Assembly (NCBI RefSeq): GCF_018687515.1
Contig: NZ_CP061294.1
Location: 372,001 to 436,000 of the forward strand
Source of the DNA: Polynucleobacter sp. MWH-Spelu-300-X4
Lineage (GTDB): Bacteria > Pseudomonadota > Gammaproteobacteria > Burkholderiales > Burkholderiaceae
Direction of reading: 5' to 3'
Length of the DNA stretch: 64,000 bases
Each line of letters opens with the position of its first letter. Position 1 is the stretch's first letter. A model generated the notes under the pieces. That model searched no databases. It was not told where the DNA came from and saw only the letters and a list, made by a program, of their open reading frames with translations. Positions 16,646-26,289 of this stretch are shown here, one piece after another. The translations under genes were made by a program, and so were the position numbers.

Positions 16646-16670
16646 ACTTTTAAACAAGTTTTATTTTTTT
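16636..16670. terminator. Bidirectional terminator between rhlE and gluQ
   Basis: AAAAAATAAACTT on the left pairs, with one bulged base, to AAGTTTTATTTTTT on the right. A-runs and T-runs flank the stem, so it can end both convergent transcripts. It overlaps the final codons of the two genes. Confidence 0.65.
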
Positions 16671-17527
16671 AACAGTCGCTGTTTGTAATCTTTTAAAGCT
16701 ATTTCAAGCCACTCAGCAGCGCTTAAAGACGATTCATCAAAGAGGGAAGGGTTGCTTAGGTTTAAGTGCCTTCCAGCCGCTTGTAGAGCTTTTAATACTT
16801 TCTCTGGTGTATCAATCGCGATGGCTTCAGCTTTAGTTTGTTTGCTGAGCTTTTCTTGATTTTTATCTAATACGAGCGGTAGATGTAAATATTCAGGTGT
16901 TCTAAAGCCTAATTGCTCTTGTAAATAAATTTGTCGCTCGGTGTTATCTAGTAAATCTGCACCTCTCACAATATGGGTAATGCCTTGTAGCTGATCATCC
17001 ACTACAACAGCCAATTGATAGGTGAAAATTCCATCCGCTCTTCGTAAAACAAAATCTCCAACAGTTTCTCTAAGGTGTGGCTGATTAACACGTAAGCGCC
17101 ATGCGCAAGGTTCTGTGGTGTAACCAAGGTCACGGCAGGTTCCTGGGTAAATTAGTTCATCGTGTCGTTGACGTGAGATACCTTTAGCAACTAGGGCATC
17201 TTCAATTTGTTTGCGCGTGCATCGGCAACCAAAAGCTTTATTGGCAACAATGAGCTCATTTAAGTATTTTTTGTATAAATCTGTGCGTTTTGATTGGTAT
17301 TCAATATCGCCATCCCAGTAAAGGCCACAGGCTTCTAGTTGAGAGATGATGATTTTGTCCGTTCCAGGTATGCACCTAGGTAAATCTAGGTCTTCTATCC
17401 TAAGAAGCCATTTCCCATCATGGGCTCGGGCGTGGAGCCAGCTACCAAGGGCGGTTGCGAGCGACCCTGCGTGCAGAGCACCGGTGGGTGAGGGGGCGAA
17501 GCGACCAAGGTAATTGCAAGTCAACAT
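16661..17527 (-). CDS. gluQ: Glutamyl-Q tRNA(Asp) synthetase
   Basis: Paralogue of the catalytic domain of GluRS that attaches glutamate to queuosine in tRNA-Asp. The 288-residue protein has the class I signature GRFAPSPTGALHAGSL (HIGH-like), the KLSKQ version of KMSKS, and a zinc site with CRCTRKQI and the later Cys of YPGTCRDLG. It lacks the anticodon-binding domain, as expected. With queG it indicates full queuosine modification. It is divergent from dnaE with only 15 bp between start codons. Confidence 0.95.
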   Translation of the reverse strand: MLTCNYLGRFAPSPTGALHAGSLATALGSWLHARAHDGKWLLRIEDLDLPRCIPGTDKIIISQLEACGLYWDGDIEYQSKRTDLYKKYLNELIVANKAFGCRCTRKQIEDALVAKGISRQRHDELIYPGTCRDLGYTTEPCAWRLRVNQPHLRETVGDFVLRRADGIFTYQLAVVVDDQLQGITHIVRGADLLDNTERQIYLQEQLGFRTPEYLHLPLVLDKNQEKLSKQTKAEAIAIDTPEKVLKALQAAGRHLNLSNPSLFDESSLSAAEWLEIALKDYKQRLLKK

Positions 17528-17542
17528 AGCTAAAATGATCTC

Positions 17543-20500
17543 ATGTCTTCAAATACTAATTTCGTCCATTTGCGTCTCCACTCCGAATATTCCATTGTGG
17601 ATGGGGCTGTACGCATAGATGATGCCATTTCTTTGGCGGCTAAGGACGGAATGGGAGCTTTAGCCTTAACGGATTTAGGTAATACCTTTGGTTTGGTTAA
17701 GTTTTACCAAGCGGCCCGTAAAGAGGGGATAAAGCCTATCGTTGGTAGTGATGTTTGGATTACCAATCATGAGGAACGAGATAAACCATTTCGTTTGCAG
17801 CTTTTAGTTAAAAATCATCAGGGTTATTTGAACTTATGTGAGCTATTAACAAAAGCTTCGTTAACTAATCAGTATCGTGGTCGTGCTGAAGTGGACGCGA
17901 ACTGGTTTAAGGAATATGCGGAAGGTTTAATTGCGCTATCCGGGGCTAGATTTGGTGATGTGGGTGTTGCGCTACTAGCTGGGCAACATGATGAGGCTAA
18001 GCAAAAAGCTTTGCAGTGGAAGAATTATTTCCCGGACAACTATTACATTGAAATACAAAGAGCCGGTCATCCGCAGGATGAATCTCATTTGCACGCTGCC
18101 GTACATCTAGCCAATGAACTTAAGTTGCCGGTTGTTGCTACGCACTCGGTCCAGTTTATGACTCCTAGTGACTACACAGCGCATGAAGCCAGGGTGTGCA
18201 TCGCTGAAGGTGAGATTCTGGCGAATCCTAAGCGAGTGAAAAAATTTACAGCGGACCAATATTTCAAAACACAAGAAGAAATGCATCAGCTATTTGCTGA
18301 TTTACCTGCTGCATTAACCAACAGCGTTGAAATCGCTAAACGTTGTAATTTATCTCTTACCTTGGGTAAGCCGCGCTTGCCAGACTTTCCTGTCCCTAAA
18401 GGGATGACATTGGATGATTATTTGATGGAAAAAGCCATGGAAGGCTTATCCAAACATTTAGTTCATTTATATCCTGATGAAGAAGAACGTGAAAAACAGC
18501 GCTCACTTTATGAAGTGCGTTTAAAGTTTGAGGCTAGAACGATTTCTCAAATGGGCTTCCCTGGTTATTTCTTAATCGTTGCCGATTTTATTAATTGGGC
18601 CAAAAACAATGGCGTGCCAGTAGGGCCAGGTCGTGGTTCAGGTGCTGGTTCTTTGGTTGCTTACTCATTAGGTATTACCGATCTAGATCCTTTGCGTTAC
18701 AACTTGTTGTTTGAGCGTTTCTTAAACCCAGAACGTGTTTCCATGCCTGACTTTGATATCGACTTTTGTCAGCATGGTCGTGATCGGGTGATTGCCTACG
18801 TTAAAGAAAAATATGGCAAAGATGCGGTGAGTCAAATTGCAACCTTCGGTACGATGGCAGCGCGTGCTGCGATTCGAGATGTCGGGCGTGTACTAGAGCA
18901 ACCTTATGGTTTCGTTGATAGCATTTCAAAACTAATTCCGAATAAACCGGGACAACAAGTCACTATTGAGCAAGCCAAGAAAGATGAAAAACTTTTAGCC
19001 GAACGCGAAGCTCGTGAGGAAGAGGTTAAGCAACTTTTAGGTTTGGCGCAGCAATTAGAAGGTATGACCCGAAATGTGGGTATGCATGCGGGTGGCGTAT
19101 TAATTGCACCAGGCAAATTAACGGATTTCTGTCCTTTGTATACCCAGGGTAGCAAGGATGGTAAAGATGTGGATTCGGGTGTTGTTAGTCAATACGATAA
19201 AGACGATGTCGAAGCTGTTGGCTTAGTAAAGTTTGACTTTCTGGGTCTAACCACACTCACCATCTTAGATTGGGCAGAGCGGTATATCCATGGTCTTTAT
19301 CCAGATAAAAAAGATTGGCGGGTAGGCAGCGTTCCTTTAGATGATCCTGCTTCCTTTGATATTTTGAAAACCGCTAATACCGTAGCTGTATTCCAATTAG
19401 AAAGTCGAGGCATGCAAGGCATGCTACGTGAGGCAAAGCCTGACAGATTCGAAGACATCATTGCTTTGGTTGCTTTGTATCGCCCAGGCCCAATGGACTT
19501 GATTCCATCGTTCATCGCCCGTAAACACGGTAAGGAGCAAGTGCATTATCCGGATCCACGAGTTGAGCCAGTGTTACGCGAAACCTACGGGATCATGGTG
19601 TATCAAGAGCAGGTGATGCAGATGGCGCAGATTATCGGCGGCTACTCTTTAGGTGGCGCTGACTTATTGCGTCGTGCCATGGGTAAAAAGAAACCTGAAG
19701 AAATGGCTGAGCATCGTCAATTATTCCGAGACGGCTCTTCTAAGAGTGGTTTAAGTACCGATAAGGCCGATGAAATATTCGACTTGATGGAAAAGTTCGC
19801 AGGCTATGGTTTTAACAAATCCCATGCTGCAGCTTATGCCTTATTGGCGTATCACACGGCTTGGTTGAAAGCGCACTATCCAGCTGAATTTATGGCGGCC
19901 AACATGTCTTTGGCGATGGATGACACCGACAAAGTCAAAATTTTGTACGAAGATGCCTTGGCCAATAAGCTAACTGTCTTGCCGCCAGATGTTAACGCTA
20001 GCGTTTATCGTTTCATGCCCTTGCGTGAGGATGAAAAAGATTTAACTCAGCCTGCAACTATGATTCGTTATGGTTTAGGTGCTATTCGTGGCACGGGTGA
20101 GGCTGCGATTGAGCAAATTATTGAAGCTAGAAAAAATGGCCCATTTATTGATTTGTTCGATTTCTGCTCTAGATTGGATCGTCGCGTCGTTAATCGTAGA
20201 ACGATGGAGGCTTTGATTAGGGCGGGGGCGTTTGATTCTCTTTATGGTGGATTTGATGCTCGTTCTACTTTATTAGCGTCCTTACCAAGAGCGATCGAAG
20301 CTGCTGAACAAGCCGAAGCTTCTGCTCAGCAAGTTAGCTTGTTTGATATGGCGGGTTCTTCTGATGAACATAAACCAGAACTTATTAAAGAGGCGGTTTG
20401 GTTTGAGAAGCGTCGTCTTCAAGAAGAAAAGACAGCCTTGGGACTTTATTTAACAGGGCATTTATTTGATGCTTATAAAGATGAAGTTAGCCACTTTGTT

Positions 20501-21046
20501 AGAACTTCATTGAATCAATTAACCGAAGGTAAAGATCGATTGATTACAGGCATCATGACTTCTACTAGAAGCATGATGGGCCCTCGTGGCAAATTAATGA
20601 TCGCTACCATCGATGATGGTACCGCTCAAGTGGAGATGACTATTTACAGTGAAATATTCGAGCCTAATCGTCATTGGTTAAAAGAAGATGAGTTGGTCAT
20701 TGCTAAAGTAACTGTCACGCCTGATAAGTTCTCGGGTGGTATGAGGGTGGTAGCGGATTCCGTCATGGATGTAACCAGTGCTCGCCTAAAGTTCGCCAGA
20801 AGCTTGCATGTGCAGTTGCAACCGGGTATTGATGTTAAAGGCTTTAAACAGCAGGTATCGCCTTACTTGAGTAAAAAAGACCAAGGTTTATTAATGACTG
20901 CCGATGTTATCTCTAATGGTAGCGTTTGTTTGGTGCAATTCCCTGATGCCTGGAAAATCTATCCTGATGATGAAAGTATTCGTGGTCTTAACCAGGCATT
21001 AAGCATATCGGGCGGTCAGGGCGCCGTTGAAGTTAAATACGCTTAA
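17543..21046 (+). CDS. dnaE: DNA polymerase III alpha subunit
   Basis: Replicative polymerase. The 1167-residue protein starts with the PHP domain (FVHLRLHSEYSIVDGAV, about residues 8-24), then the palm with GPGRGSGAGSLVAYSLGI, the catalytic acidic motif PDFDIDF (residues 402-408), KFDFLGL with the third acidic residue, the tau/beta-binding fingers, an HhH region (YGLGAIRGTGEAAIEQI), the beta-clamp motif QVSLFD (about residue 933) and a C-terminal OB fold. Length and motifs are those of a complete dnaE1. Its promoter must lie partly in gluQ codons. Confidence 0.98.
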   Translation: MSSNTNFVHLRLHSEYSIVDGAVRIDDAISLAAKDGMGALALTDLGNTFGLVKFYQAARKEGIKPIVGSDVWITNHEERDKPFRLQLLVKNHQGYLNLCELLTKASLTNQYRGRAEVDANWFKEYAEGLIALSGARFGDVGVALLAGQHDEAKQKALQWKNYFPDNYYIEIQRAGHPQDESHLHAAVHLANELKLPVVATHSVQFMTPSDYTAHEARVCIAEGEILANPKRVKKFTADQYFKTQEEMHQLFADLPAALTNSVEIAKRCNLSLTLGKPRLPDFPVPKGMTLDDYLMEKAMEGLSKHLVHLYPDEEEREKQRSLYEVRLKFEARTISQMGFPGYFLIVADFINWAKNNGVPVGPGRGSGAGSLVAYSLGITDLDPLRYNLLFERFLNPERVSMPDFDIDFCQHGRDRVIAYVKEKYGKDAVSQIATFGTMAARAAIRDVGRVLEQPYGFVDSISKLIPNKPGQQVTIEQAKKDEKLLAEREAREEEVKQLLGLAQQLEGMTRNVGMHAGGVLIAPGKLTDFCPLYTQGSKDGKDVDSGVVSQYDKDDVEAVGLVKFDFLGLTTLTILDWAERYIHGLYPDKKDWRVGSVPLDDPASFDILKTANTVAVFQLESRGMQGMLREAKPDRFEDIIALVALYRPGPMDLIPSFIARKHGKEQVHYPDPRVEPVLRETYGIMVYQEQVMQMAQIIGGYSLGGADLLRRAMGKKKPEEMAEHRQLFRDGSSKSGLSTDKADEIFDLMEKFAGYGFNKSHAAAYALLAYHTAWLKAHYPAEFMAANMSLAMDDTDKVKILYEDALANKLTVLPPDVNASVYRFMPLREDEKDLTQPATMIRYGLGAIRGTGEAAIEQIIEARKNGPFIDLFDFCSRLDRRVVNRRTMEALIRAGAFDSLYGGFDARSTLLASLPRAIEAAEQAEASAQQVSLFDMAGSSDEHKPELIKEAVWFEKRRLQEEKTALGLYLTGHLFDAYKDEVSHFVRTSLNQLTEGKDRLITGIMTSTRSMMGPRGKLMIATIDDGTAQVEMTIYSEIFEPNRHWLKEDELVIAKVTVTPDKFSGGMRVVADSVMDVTSARLKFARSLHVQLQPGIDVKGFKQQVSPYLSKKDQGLLMTADVISNGSVCLVQFPDAWKIYPDDESIRGLNQALSISGGQGAVEVKYA

Positions 21047-21063
21047 TACACTATACGTTTTAC

Positions 21064-21085
21064 TTTTAATAAATTTTTATTAAAA
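21064..21085. terminator. AT-only hairpin between dnaE and the convergent glycosyltransferase
   Basis: TTTTAATAA (21064-21072) and TTATTAAAA (21077-21085) are perfectly complementary with a 4-nt loop. The stem is all A-T and therefore weak; it is the only termination-like structure between these convergent genes. Confidence 0.4.
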
Positions 21086-22171
21086 CTTAATAGCGTAGGT
21101 CTTAACGGCGTCTAATACTTGCTCTAGCGTTAGATTGTTTAAGCAGTCGCTTCTGCTATTCGACCTATCTTCGCAACCAGCTTTTCTGCAGGGCACGCAT
21201 TCACCGGGCCCCTGAATGATGGTGACGTTGCCAACTTTCTGTGGACTGCCTTTTAATTGGTAAGGTTGCTTACCGATAAAGCCATTGGGCCATGGCCCAA
21301 AGTTAGTTGGTGGGGTGGCACCAAATAGGGTGATGGTAGGCGTGTTACAGGCGGCAGCTAAATGCGTCACGGATGTATCAACGCCGATGTATAGCTTAGC
21401 CTGTCGTAGTAGTGTGCCTAATTGATCTAGCTTTAAGCATCCATCTAAATTCAGTACATTTTTTCTTGCGGTATCACTTAATAAGGCAATGATATTTTTA
21501 TTGAGTTCTTTATCTTGCGCCACAGGGCCTGCGCTTAAAACGACTTGTTGGTGAGGGCTTAGTTTTTCAATTAAGCTAACCCAATGGGCCAGTGGCCAGC
21601 GTTTATAAGCTGTTAGCGGGCTTGGATGAAGGACGACATATTCTGAGTTCAGTTGACCGCTTATTTCTGTAGGTAAGGTAGCTGCTAGAGGTGGGGTCAC
21701 ACTGATTGGTGAGCCGAATAACGTAGCTTCATCTGTGAATTTCTCTAATAGATGAATCTTTTCTGCAATCACGTGTTGGTGAAAGTAATCGACTTCAACG
21801 GTATGAATGCAAACTTTTTTCTTCCACCAATTGAGTTTTGGTTCGTTGGGTATAACACCTACGCGATGTCTCGCTGCAATGAGGCCATATAAATAGGCGC
21901 GGTCACTTGGTTGTGTGATGATGGCTAAATCGTAGCGTTGAAATAATCTAAAAAACTGATGAAGGTAGTCCTTAAATTTGGGGCGGGGTTTAGTGCCAAT
22001 AACGGCATTTAAATCAGGATTGCCAGATAGCATGGAAAGACTATTTTCGTAACCGAAAAAATCAATTTTTGCACGAGGCCATATCTTTTTCACGGCGCTA
22101 ATGAGTGGTGTTGTAATGAGCGTGTCACCGATTTGCCGAGTGGCAATAACTAAAATTTTTTTATATTTCAT
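21080..22171 (-). CDS. Glycosyltransferase family 9 (LPS heptosyltransferase-like)
   Basis: A 363-residue GT9 protein that begins with the family pattern KILVIATRQIGDTLITTPLI and has the nucleotide-sugar motif YIGVDTSVTHLAAACNTPTI in the C-terminal half, where the GT-B fold binds ADP-heptose. Near the end is a cysteine cluster (GECVPCRKAGCEDRS) seen in one subgroup of RfaF-like enzymes. It lies in an LPS neighbourhood with a WaaE-type transferase and msbA. Which heptose or other sugar it adds is unknown. Confidence 0.88.
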   Translation of the reverse strand: MKYKKILVIATRQIGDTLITTPLISAVKKIWPRAKIDFFGYENSLSMLSGNPDLNAVIGTKPRPKFKDYLHQFFRLFQRYDLAIITQPSDRAYLYGLIAARHRVGVIPNEPKLNWWKKKVCIHTVEVDYFHQHVIAEKIHLLEKFTDEATLFGSPISVTPPLAATLPTEISGQLNSEYVVLHPSPLTAYKRWPLAHWVSLIEKLSPHQQVVLSAGPVAQDKELNKNIIALLSDTARKNVLNLDGCLKLDQLGTLLRQAKLYIGVDTSVTHLAAACNTPTITLFGATPPTNFGPWPNGFIGKQPYQLKGSPQKVGNVTIIQGPGECVPCRKAGCEDRSNSRSDCLNNLTLEQVLDAVKTYAIKF

Positions 22172-22195
22172 TGGCTAGCCGTTATATTTTTTTAA

Positions 22196-22960
22196 TTATT
22201 GTTGTGGCTTATTTTGGCTATTATTTAATTGCCATAACTTGATGTACTTGTAGTACGAGGTGGCAGCATTAGAAATAGCGAGTGCTAGGCCATACTGACC
22301 ATCTAGAAAACCTTTTTTAATAATGTAGGTTCTAAAAAAAGCCCAGAAACCATGAAACAAGGCTTGAAATAAATTGCCTCTTTTACCTTTTTCAAAAGCT
22401 TGTTTTGCCGACGCAGTTGAATAAGTATCAACCTTTTTTAGTACCTGCTCAAAGTTTCTATAACTGTAATGTAGAAAATGGTTGCGGAGTTTTTTAACGG
22501 GTCCAGTTGGTAAGAGTCGTTCATGAACCAAATGATCTGAAAATTTCGCGCTGCCTCTTTTAAACAAACGCTCAACATAATCTGGATACCAGCCTGAATG
22601 TTTCATAAACTTACCGCAGTACCAAGAAAGCCTTGGTATGGCATAGCAGTCAACGCCAGATGGACCATTAATGATCTCTAAAATCTCATTTTTTAGCTCT
22701 GGGGTAACCCGTTCATCGGCGTCGATAGACAGCACCCACTCTTGAGTGGCTAAGTTAAGCGCCCGATTTTTTTGAGGGCCGAAACCTGGCCAATCGCTTG
22801 TATTTTCAACCTTTGCACCAAAGGATTGAGCGATTTCTACGGTTTTATCGCTGCTTTGACTGTCAACGACGATAATCTCATTGGCGAAGGAAATACTCTC
22901 AAGGCAGTCCTTGAGATTAGCTTCTTCATTTTTGGTAATTAAAATAACTGATAAGCCCAT
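22196..22960 (-). CDS. Glycosyltransferase family 2, WaaE/KdtX-like
   Basis: A 254-residue inner-core LPS glucosyltransferase-like protein. The GT-A start LSVILITKNEEANLKDCLES, the NDP-binding IIVVDSQSSDKTVEIA, the metal-binding DADERV and the acceptor-side ALFHGFWAFFRTYIIKKG match the WaaE family. It precedes the GT9 gene by 24 bp on the same strand, so the two are probably co-transcribed. It is divergent from msbA across 39 bp. The sugar and acceptor are inferred from the family. Confidence 0.88.
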   Translation of the reverse strand: MGLSVILITKNEEANLKDCLESISFANEIIVVDSQSSDKTVEIAQSFGAKVENTSDWPGFGPQKNRALNLATQEWVLSIDADERVTPELKNEILEIINGPSGVDCYAIPRLSWYCGKFMKHSGWYPDYVERLFKRGSAKFSDHLVHERLLPTGPVKKLRNHFLHYSYRNFEQVLKKVDTYSTASAKQAFEKGKRGNLFQALFHGFWAFFRTYIIKKGFLDGQYGLALAISNAATSYYKYIKLWQLNNSQNKPQQ

Positions 22961-22999
22961 AACGGGATGTTAGCACCGCTGTAGGTTACGATTCGGTAT

Positions 23000-24799
23000 A
23001 TGGATTCAAATAGTATTAAATTAAGCACCCAAACGGCACTTGTTCGCTTGCTCAAATATGCGTTGCCATACAAATTGGCGGTATTGGGGGCATTTATTGG
23101 CCTGGCTATTGTGGCAGCCTCAGAGACGGCTATTCCGGCGCTTTTGAAACCTTTATTAGATCGTGGATTTAGTGGCAAGCTAGATCAAAAATTGTGGCAT
23201 GTGCCTGCTTTTTTGGTGGGCTTGGCCTTTATTCGTGGTTTGGCTCAATTTGGCTCTAATTACGCCATGGGGCATATTACCAATGCCATTTTGTACAAAT
23301 TGCGTGAGCAAATGTTTACACGCTTACTTCAGGCTCCGGCAGATTTATTTCAAAACAAATCAGCTGCTTCATTAATTAATGCGGTTGTATTTGAGGTTAA
23401 TTCGGTTCTTCAAGTGATTACGACGATTGCTATCAACTTAGTAAGAGATAGTTTGACGGTGATTGGCTTGATGGCTTACCTGTTTTATTTGAATTGGCGC
23501 TTAACTTTATTAATTCTGATTATTTTTCCAATTATTGGTTATATGGCTAAGGCTATCAATAAGCGCTTACGTCAATTATTTAAAGTTAGCCAAGATATGA
23601 CCAATGAATTATCTTATATCGTTGAAGAAGCTGTGGGTGGCTATAAAGTGGTGAAGCTTCACGGCGGTGAGGTTTATGAGAAACAACGTTTTTCTTTAAT
23701 CGCTGAAAAATTGCGCCGTTACTCCATGAAGATAACGGTAGCAGGTGGTCTTAATCAGCCAATCACACAGATCATTGCTTCTATTGCCTTATCAGGTGTT
23801 TTATTGGTGGCGATTTTCCAATCCTCGGTTGCTGAAACAACTGTTGGTGGTTTTGTGGCCTTCATTACAGCATTGATCTTAATTATTTCCCCTTTGAAAC
23901 ATCTAGCGGATATTAACCAACCGCTACAACGTGGCGTGGCCGCTGCTGAAATGATTTTCACTTTGATGGATCAGCCTATTGAAGAAGAGATTTCTAGGCG
24001 TTCAACTTCTCAGAAATTAGATAAAGCAAAAGGTGAAATTGAGTTTAAGTCTGTAGATTTTGCTTATGGAGCAGCTGCTTTATTAGGCGGTTCTGATAAT
24101 TCAGGATCGAAAGATATTTTAAGAAATATCGATTTAAAAATTGCTGCAGGTGAAGTGGTGGCATTTGTTGGTCCTTCTGGAAGTGGTAAGTCAACTTTGG
24201 TGAACCTTTTGCCACGTTTCTTTAAGCCTACTCAAGGAAATATCTTTTTAGATGGCATCGATATTGAGCAAATTGATCTAAAAGATTTGCGTCGTCAAAT
24301 TGCATTCGTTAGCCAAGATGTAGTTTTATTTAATGACACGATTGCTGCGAATGTGGCCTATGGTTTGCCTGAGAATCAAATTGACTTGAGCCGAGTCCAT
24401 GATGCTTTGGCGGCGGCTAATTTGGCGGAGTTAGTTAAAGAATTGCCAGAAGGTATTCGTGCGCAGATAGGAGATAACGGTAATCGTTTATCGGGTGGTC
24501 AGCGCCAACGTTTAGCAATTGCTCGCGCTATTTACAAAGATGCGCCTATTCTGATTTTGGATGAAGCTACTTCGGCATTGGACTCTGAGTCTGAGCGTCA
24601 AGTACAAGATGCTTTAGAACGTCTGATGGCAGGTAGAACGACACTCATGATTGCTCATCGCTTATCAACGATTGAAAATGCAAATCGTATCGTTGTTTTA
24701 GATCATGGCAAGATTGTTGAAAATGGCTCACATGCACAATTGATTGAGCAAAACGGTTTATACGCTAGCTTGCACCGATTACAGTTTTCTCAGGTTTAG
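23000..24799 (+). CDS. msbA: Lipid A export ATP-binding/permease protein MsbA
   Basis: Half-size ABC exporter that flips lipid A-core to the periplasmic face of the inner membrane. The 599-residue protein has a six-helix transmembrane domain (about residues 20-320) and a nucleotide-binding domain with Walker A GPSGSGKST, Q-loop FVSQDVVLF, signature LSGGQRQR, Walker B ILILDEATSALD and the switch His in MIAHRLST. Its place next to two LPS glycosyltransferases supports MsbA over a drug exporter. The stop overlaps the convergent rng stop by 4 bp. Confidence 0.93.
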   Translation: MDSNSIKLSTQTALVRLLKYALPYKLAVLGAFIGLAIVAASETAIPALLKPLLDRGFSGKLDQKLWHVPAFLVGLAFIRGLAQFGSNYAMGHITNAILYKLREQMFTRLLQAPADLFQNKSAASLINAVVFEVNSVLQVITTIAINLVRDSLTVIGLMAYLFYLNWRLTLLILIIFPIIGYMAKAINKRLRQLFKVSQDMTNELSYIVEEAVGGYKVVKLHGGEVYEKQRFSLIAEKLRRYSMKITVAGGLNQPITQIIASIALSGVLLVAIFQSSVAETTVGGFVAFITALILIISPLKHLADINQPLQRGVAAAEMIFTLMDQPIEEEISRRSTSQKLDKAKGEIEFKSVDFAYGAAALLGGSDNSGSKDILRNIDLKIAAGEVVAFVGPSGSGKSTLVNLLPRFFKPTQGNIFLDGIDIEQIDLKDLRRQIAFVSQDVVLFNDTIAANVAYGLPENQIDLSRVHDALAAANLAELVKELPEGIRAQIGDNGNRLSGGQRQRLAIARAIYKDAPILILDEATSALDSESERQVQDALERLMAGRTTLMIAHRLSTIENANRIVVLDHGKIVENGSHAQLIEQNGLYASLHRLQFSQV

Positions 24800-26259
24800 T
24801 TAAGAACGATATCGTATTGTTCTTGGTTAAAACTAGACTCTGACTGTAGTCGAATAGGTTTGCCAATAAACTCGATGAGTTGGGCTAAATGCCCACTTTC
24901 TTCTTCTAAGAATCGATCAATCACATCGGCGCTAGCGATGATTCTGAACTCTTTAGGGTTGAATTGGCGATGCTCGCGTAAGACTTCTCGCAGGATTTCA
25001 TAACAAATACTTTGGGCAGTTTTGACTTGCCCTTTTCCTTGACACACTTCGCAAGGCTCGCAGAGTAGGTGAGCCAATGATTCGCGCGTGCGCTTGCGTG
25101 TCATTTCAACTAGACCTAATTCCGAGAATGGATTCACGGATGTACGGGTTCGATCACGAGATAGATTTCTCTTAAGTTCCTCAAGAACTGCTTCTTGATG
25201 CTCTTTTGTATGCATATCAATGAAGTCAACGATGATGATGCCGCCTAAATTACGGAGGCGCAGTTGCCTAGCAATGATTTGCGCTGCTTCTAGATTTGTT
25301 TTGTAGATGGTGTCGTCAAACGTTCTAGCGCCAACATAACTACCTGTATTGACATCAATCGTGGTCATTGATTCTGTTTGATCAATCATCAAATAGCCGC
25401 CTGACTTTAGATCGACACGACGACCCAATGCACGATTGATTTCAGATTCTGTATCAAATAAATCAAATAGCGGCCTTTCGCCTCGATAGAGCACTAATTT
25501 ATTCAGTTGATTTGGTGTGAAGTCTTTAGCAAATGAAGTGAGTTTGTCAAAATTCTCTGCTGAGTCAATTCTGATTTGACCGGTAGCATCTGTTGCAAGA
25601 TCTCTTAAAACACGTTCCGCAAGACTTAAGTCTTGGTGTAGTAGGCTTGGGGCAGGTAGGCGATTGGTGCCATCTTTAACCCTTGCCCAGGTGGCATTTA
25701 AATAATTTAAGTCGTTGACCAACTCTTGGTCAGCAGCATCTTCGGCGCTAGTTCTTAAAATATAACTACCTTGAGCTGATTCCGAAAGGAGTGCTTGAAA
25801 ACGTTTTTTTAGAGCATCGCGTTGCTCTAAAGATTCTATTTTTTGCGATATGGCAATTTGATTGCCATTGTCTTCTTGTGGCAAATAAACCAAATTGCGG
25901 CCGGCAATACTAATGTGTGTGCTGAGTCGTGCGCCCTTGGTGCCTAATGGATCTTTTAAGACTTGAACCAAAATGGTTTGCCCATCAAAAACTAACTTTT
26001 CAATGGGGGTGTTTTCGGGCTTTGAATTTTTTGGCATCCATAAGTCAGCCACATGCAAAAACGCTGCTTTATCTAAGCCGATATCCACGAATGCCGATTG
26101 CATACCTGGAAGTACGCGTGTCACCTTACCTAAATAAATATTCCCCACAATCCCACGGCTTTGGCTACGTTCAACGTGAAGTTCTTGAACAACTCCTTGT
26201 TGAATGATGGCCACACGTGTTTCTTGTGGTGTGATGTTGACTAATATTTCTTCAATCAT
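24796..26259 (-). CDS. rng: Ribonuclease G
   Basis: Endonuclease that matures the 16S rRNA 5' end and degrades some mRNAs. The 487-residue length, without the long C-terminal scaffold of RNase E, indicates RNase G. It has the N-terminal S1 domain (GIVGNIYLGKVTRVLPGMQ), the catalytic DNase I-like region with MTTIDVNTG and IIIVDFIDM holding the metal-binding aspartates, and the zinc-link CEVCQGKG. It closes the minus-strand run that includes maf and rlmH, the order seen in many betaproteobacteria. Confidence 0.96.
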   Translation of the reverse strand: MIEEILVNITPQETRVAIIQQGVVQELHVERSQSRGIVGNIYLGKVTRVLPGMQSAFVDIGLDKAAFLHVADLWMPKNSKPENTPIEKLVFDGQTILVQVLKDPLGTKGARLSTHISIAGRNLVYLPQEDNGNQIAISQKIESLEQRDALKKRFQALLSESAQGSYILRTSAEDAADQELVNDLNYLNATWARVKDGTNRLPAPSLLHQDLSLAERVLRDLATDATGQIRIDSAENFDKLTSFAKDFTPNQLNKLVLYRGERPLFDLFDTESEINRALGRRVDLKSGGYLMIDQTESMTTIDVNTGSYVGARTFDDTIYKTNLEAAQIIARQLRLRNLGGIIIVDFIDMHTKEHQEAVLEELKRNLSRDRTRTSVNPFSELGLVEMTRKRTRESLAHLLCEPCEVCQGKGQVKTAQSICYEILREVLREHRQFNPKEFRIIASADVIDRFLEEESGHLAQLIEFIGKPIRLQSESSFNQEQYDIVLN

Positions 26260-26289
26260 CGCGAGATTATTTATTTAAAGTTCAGTTGT

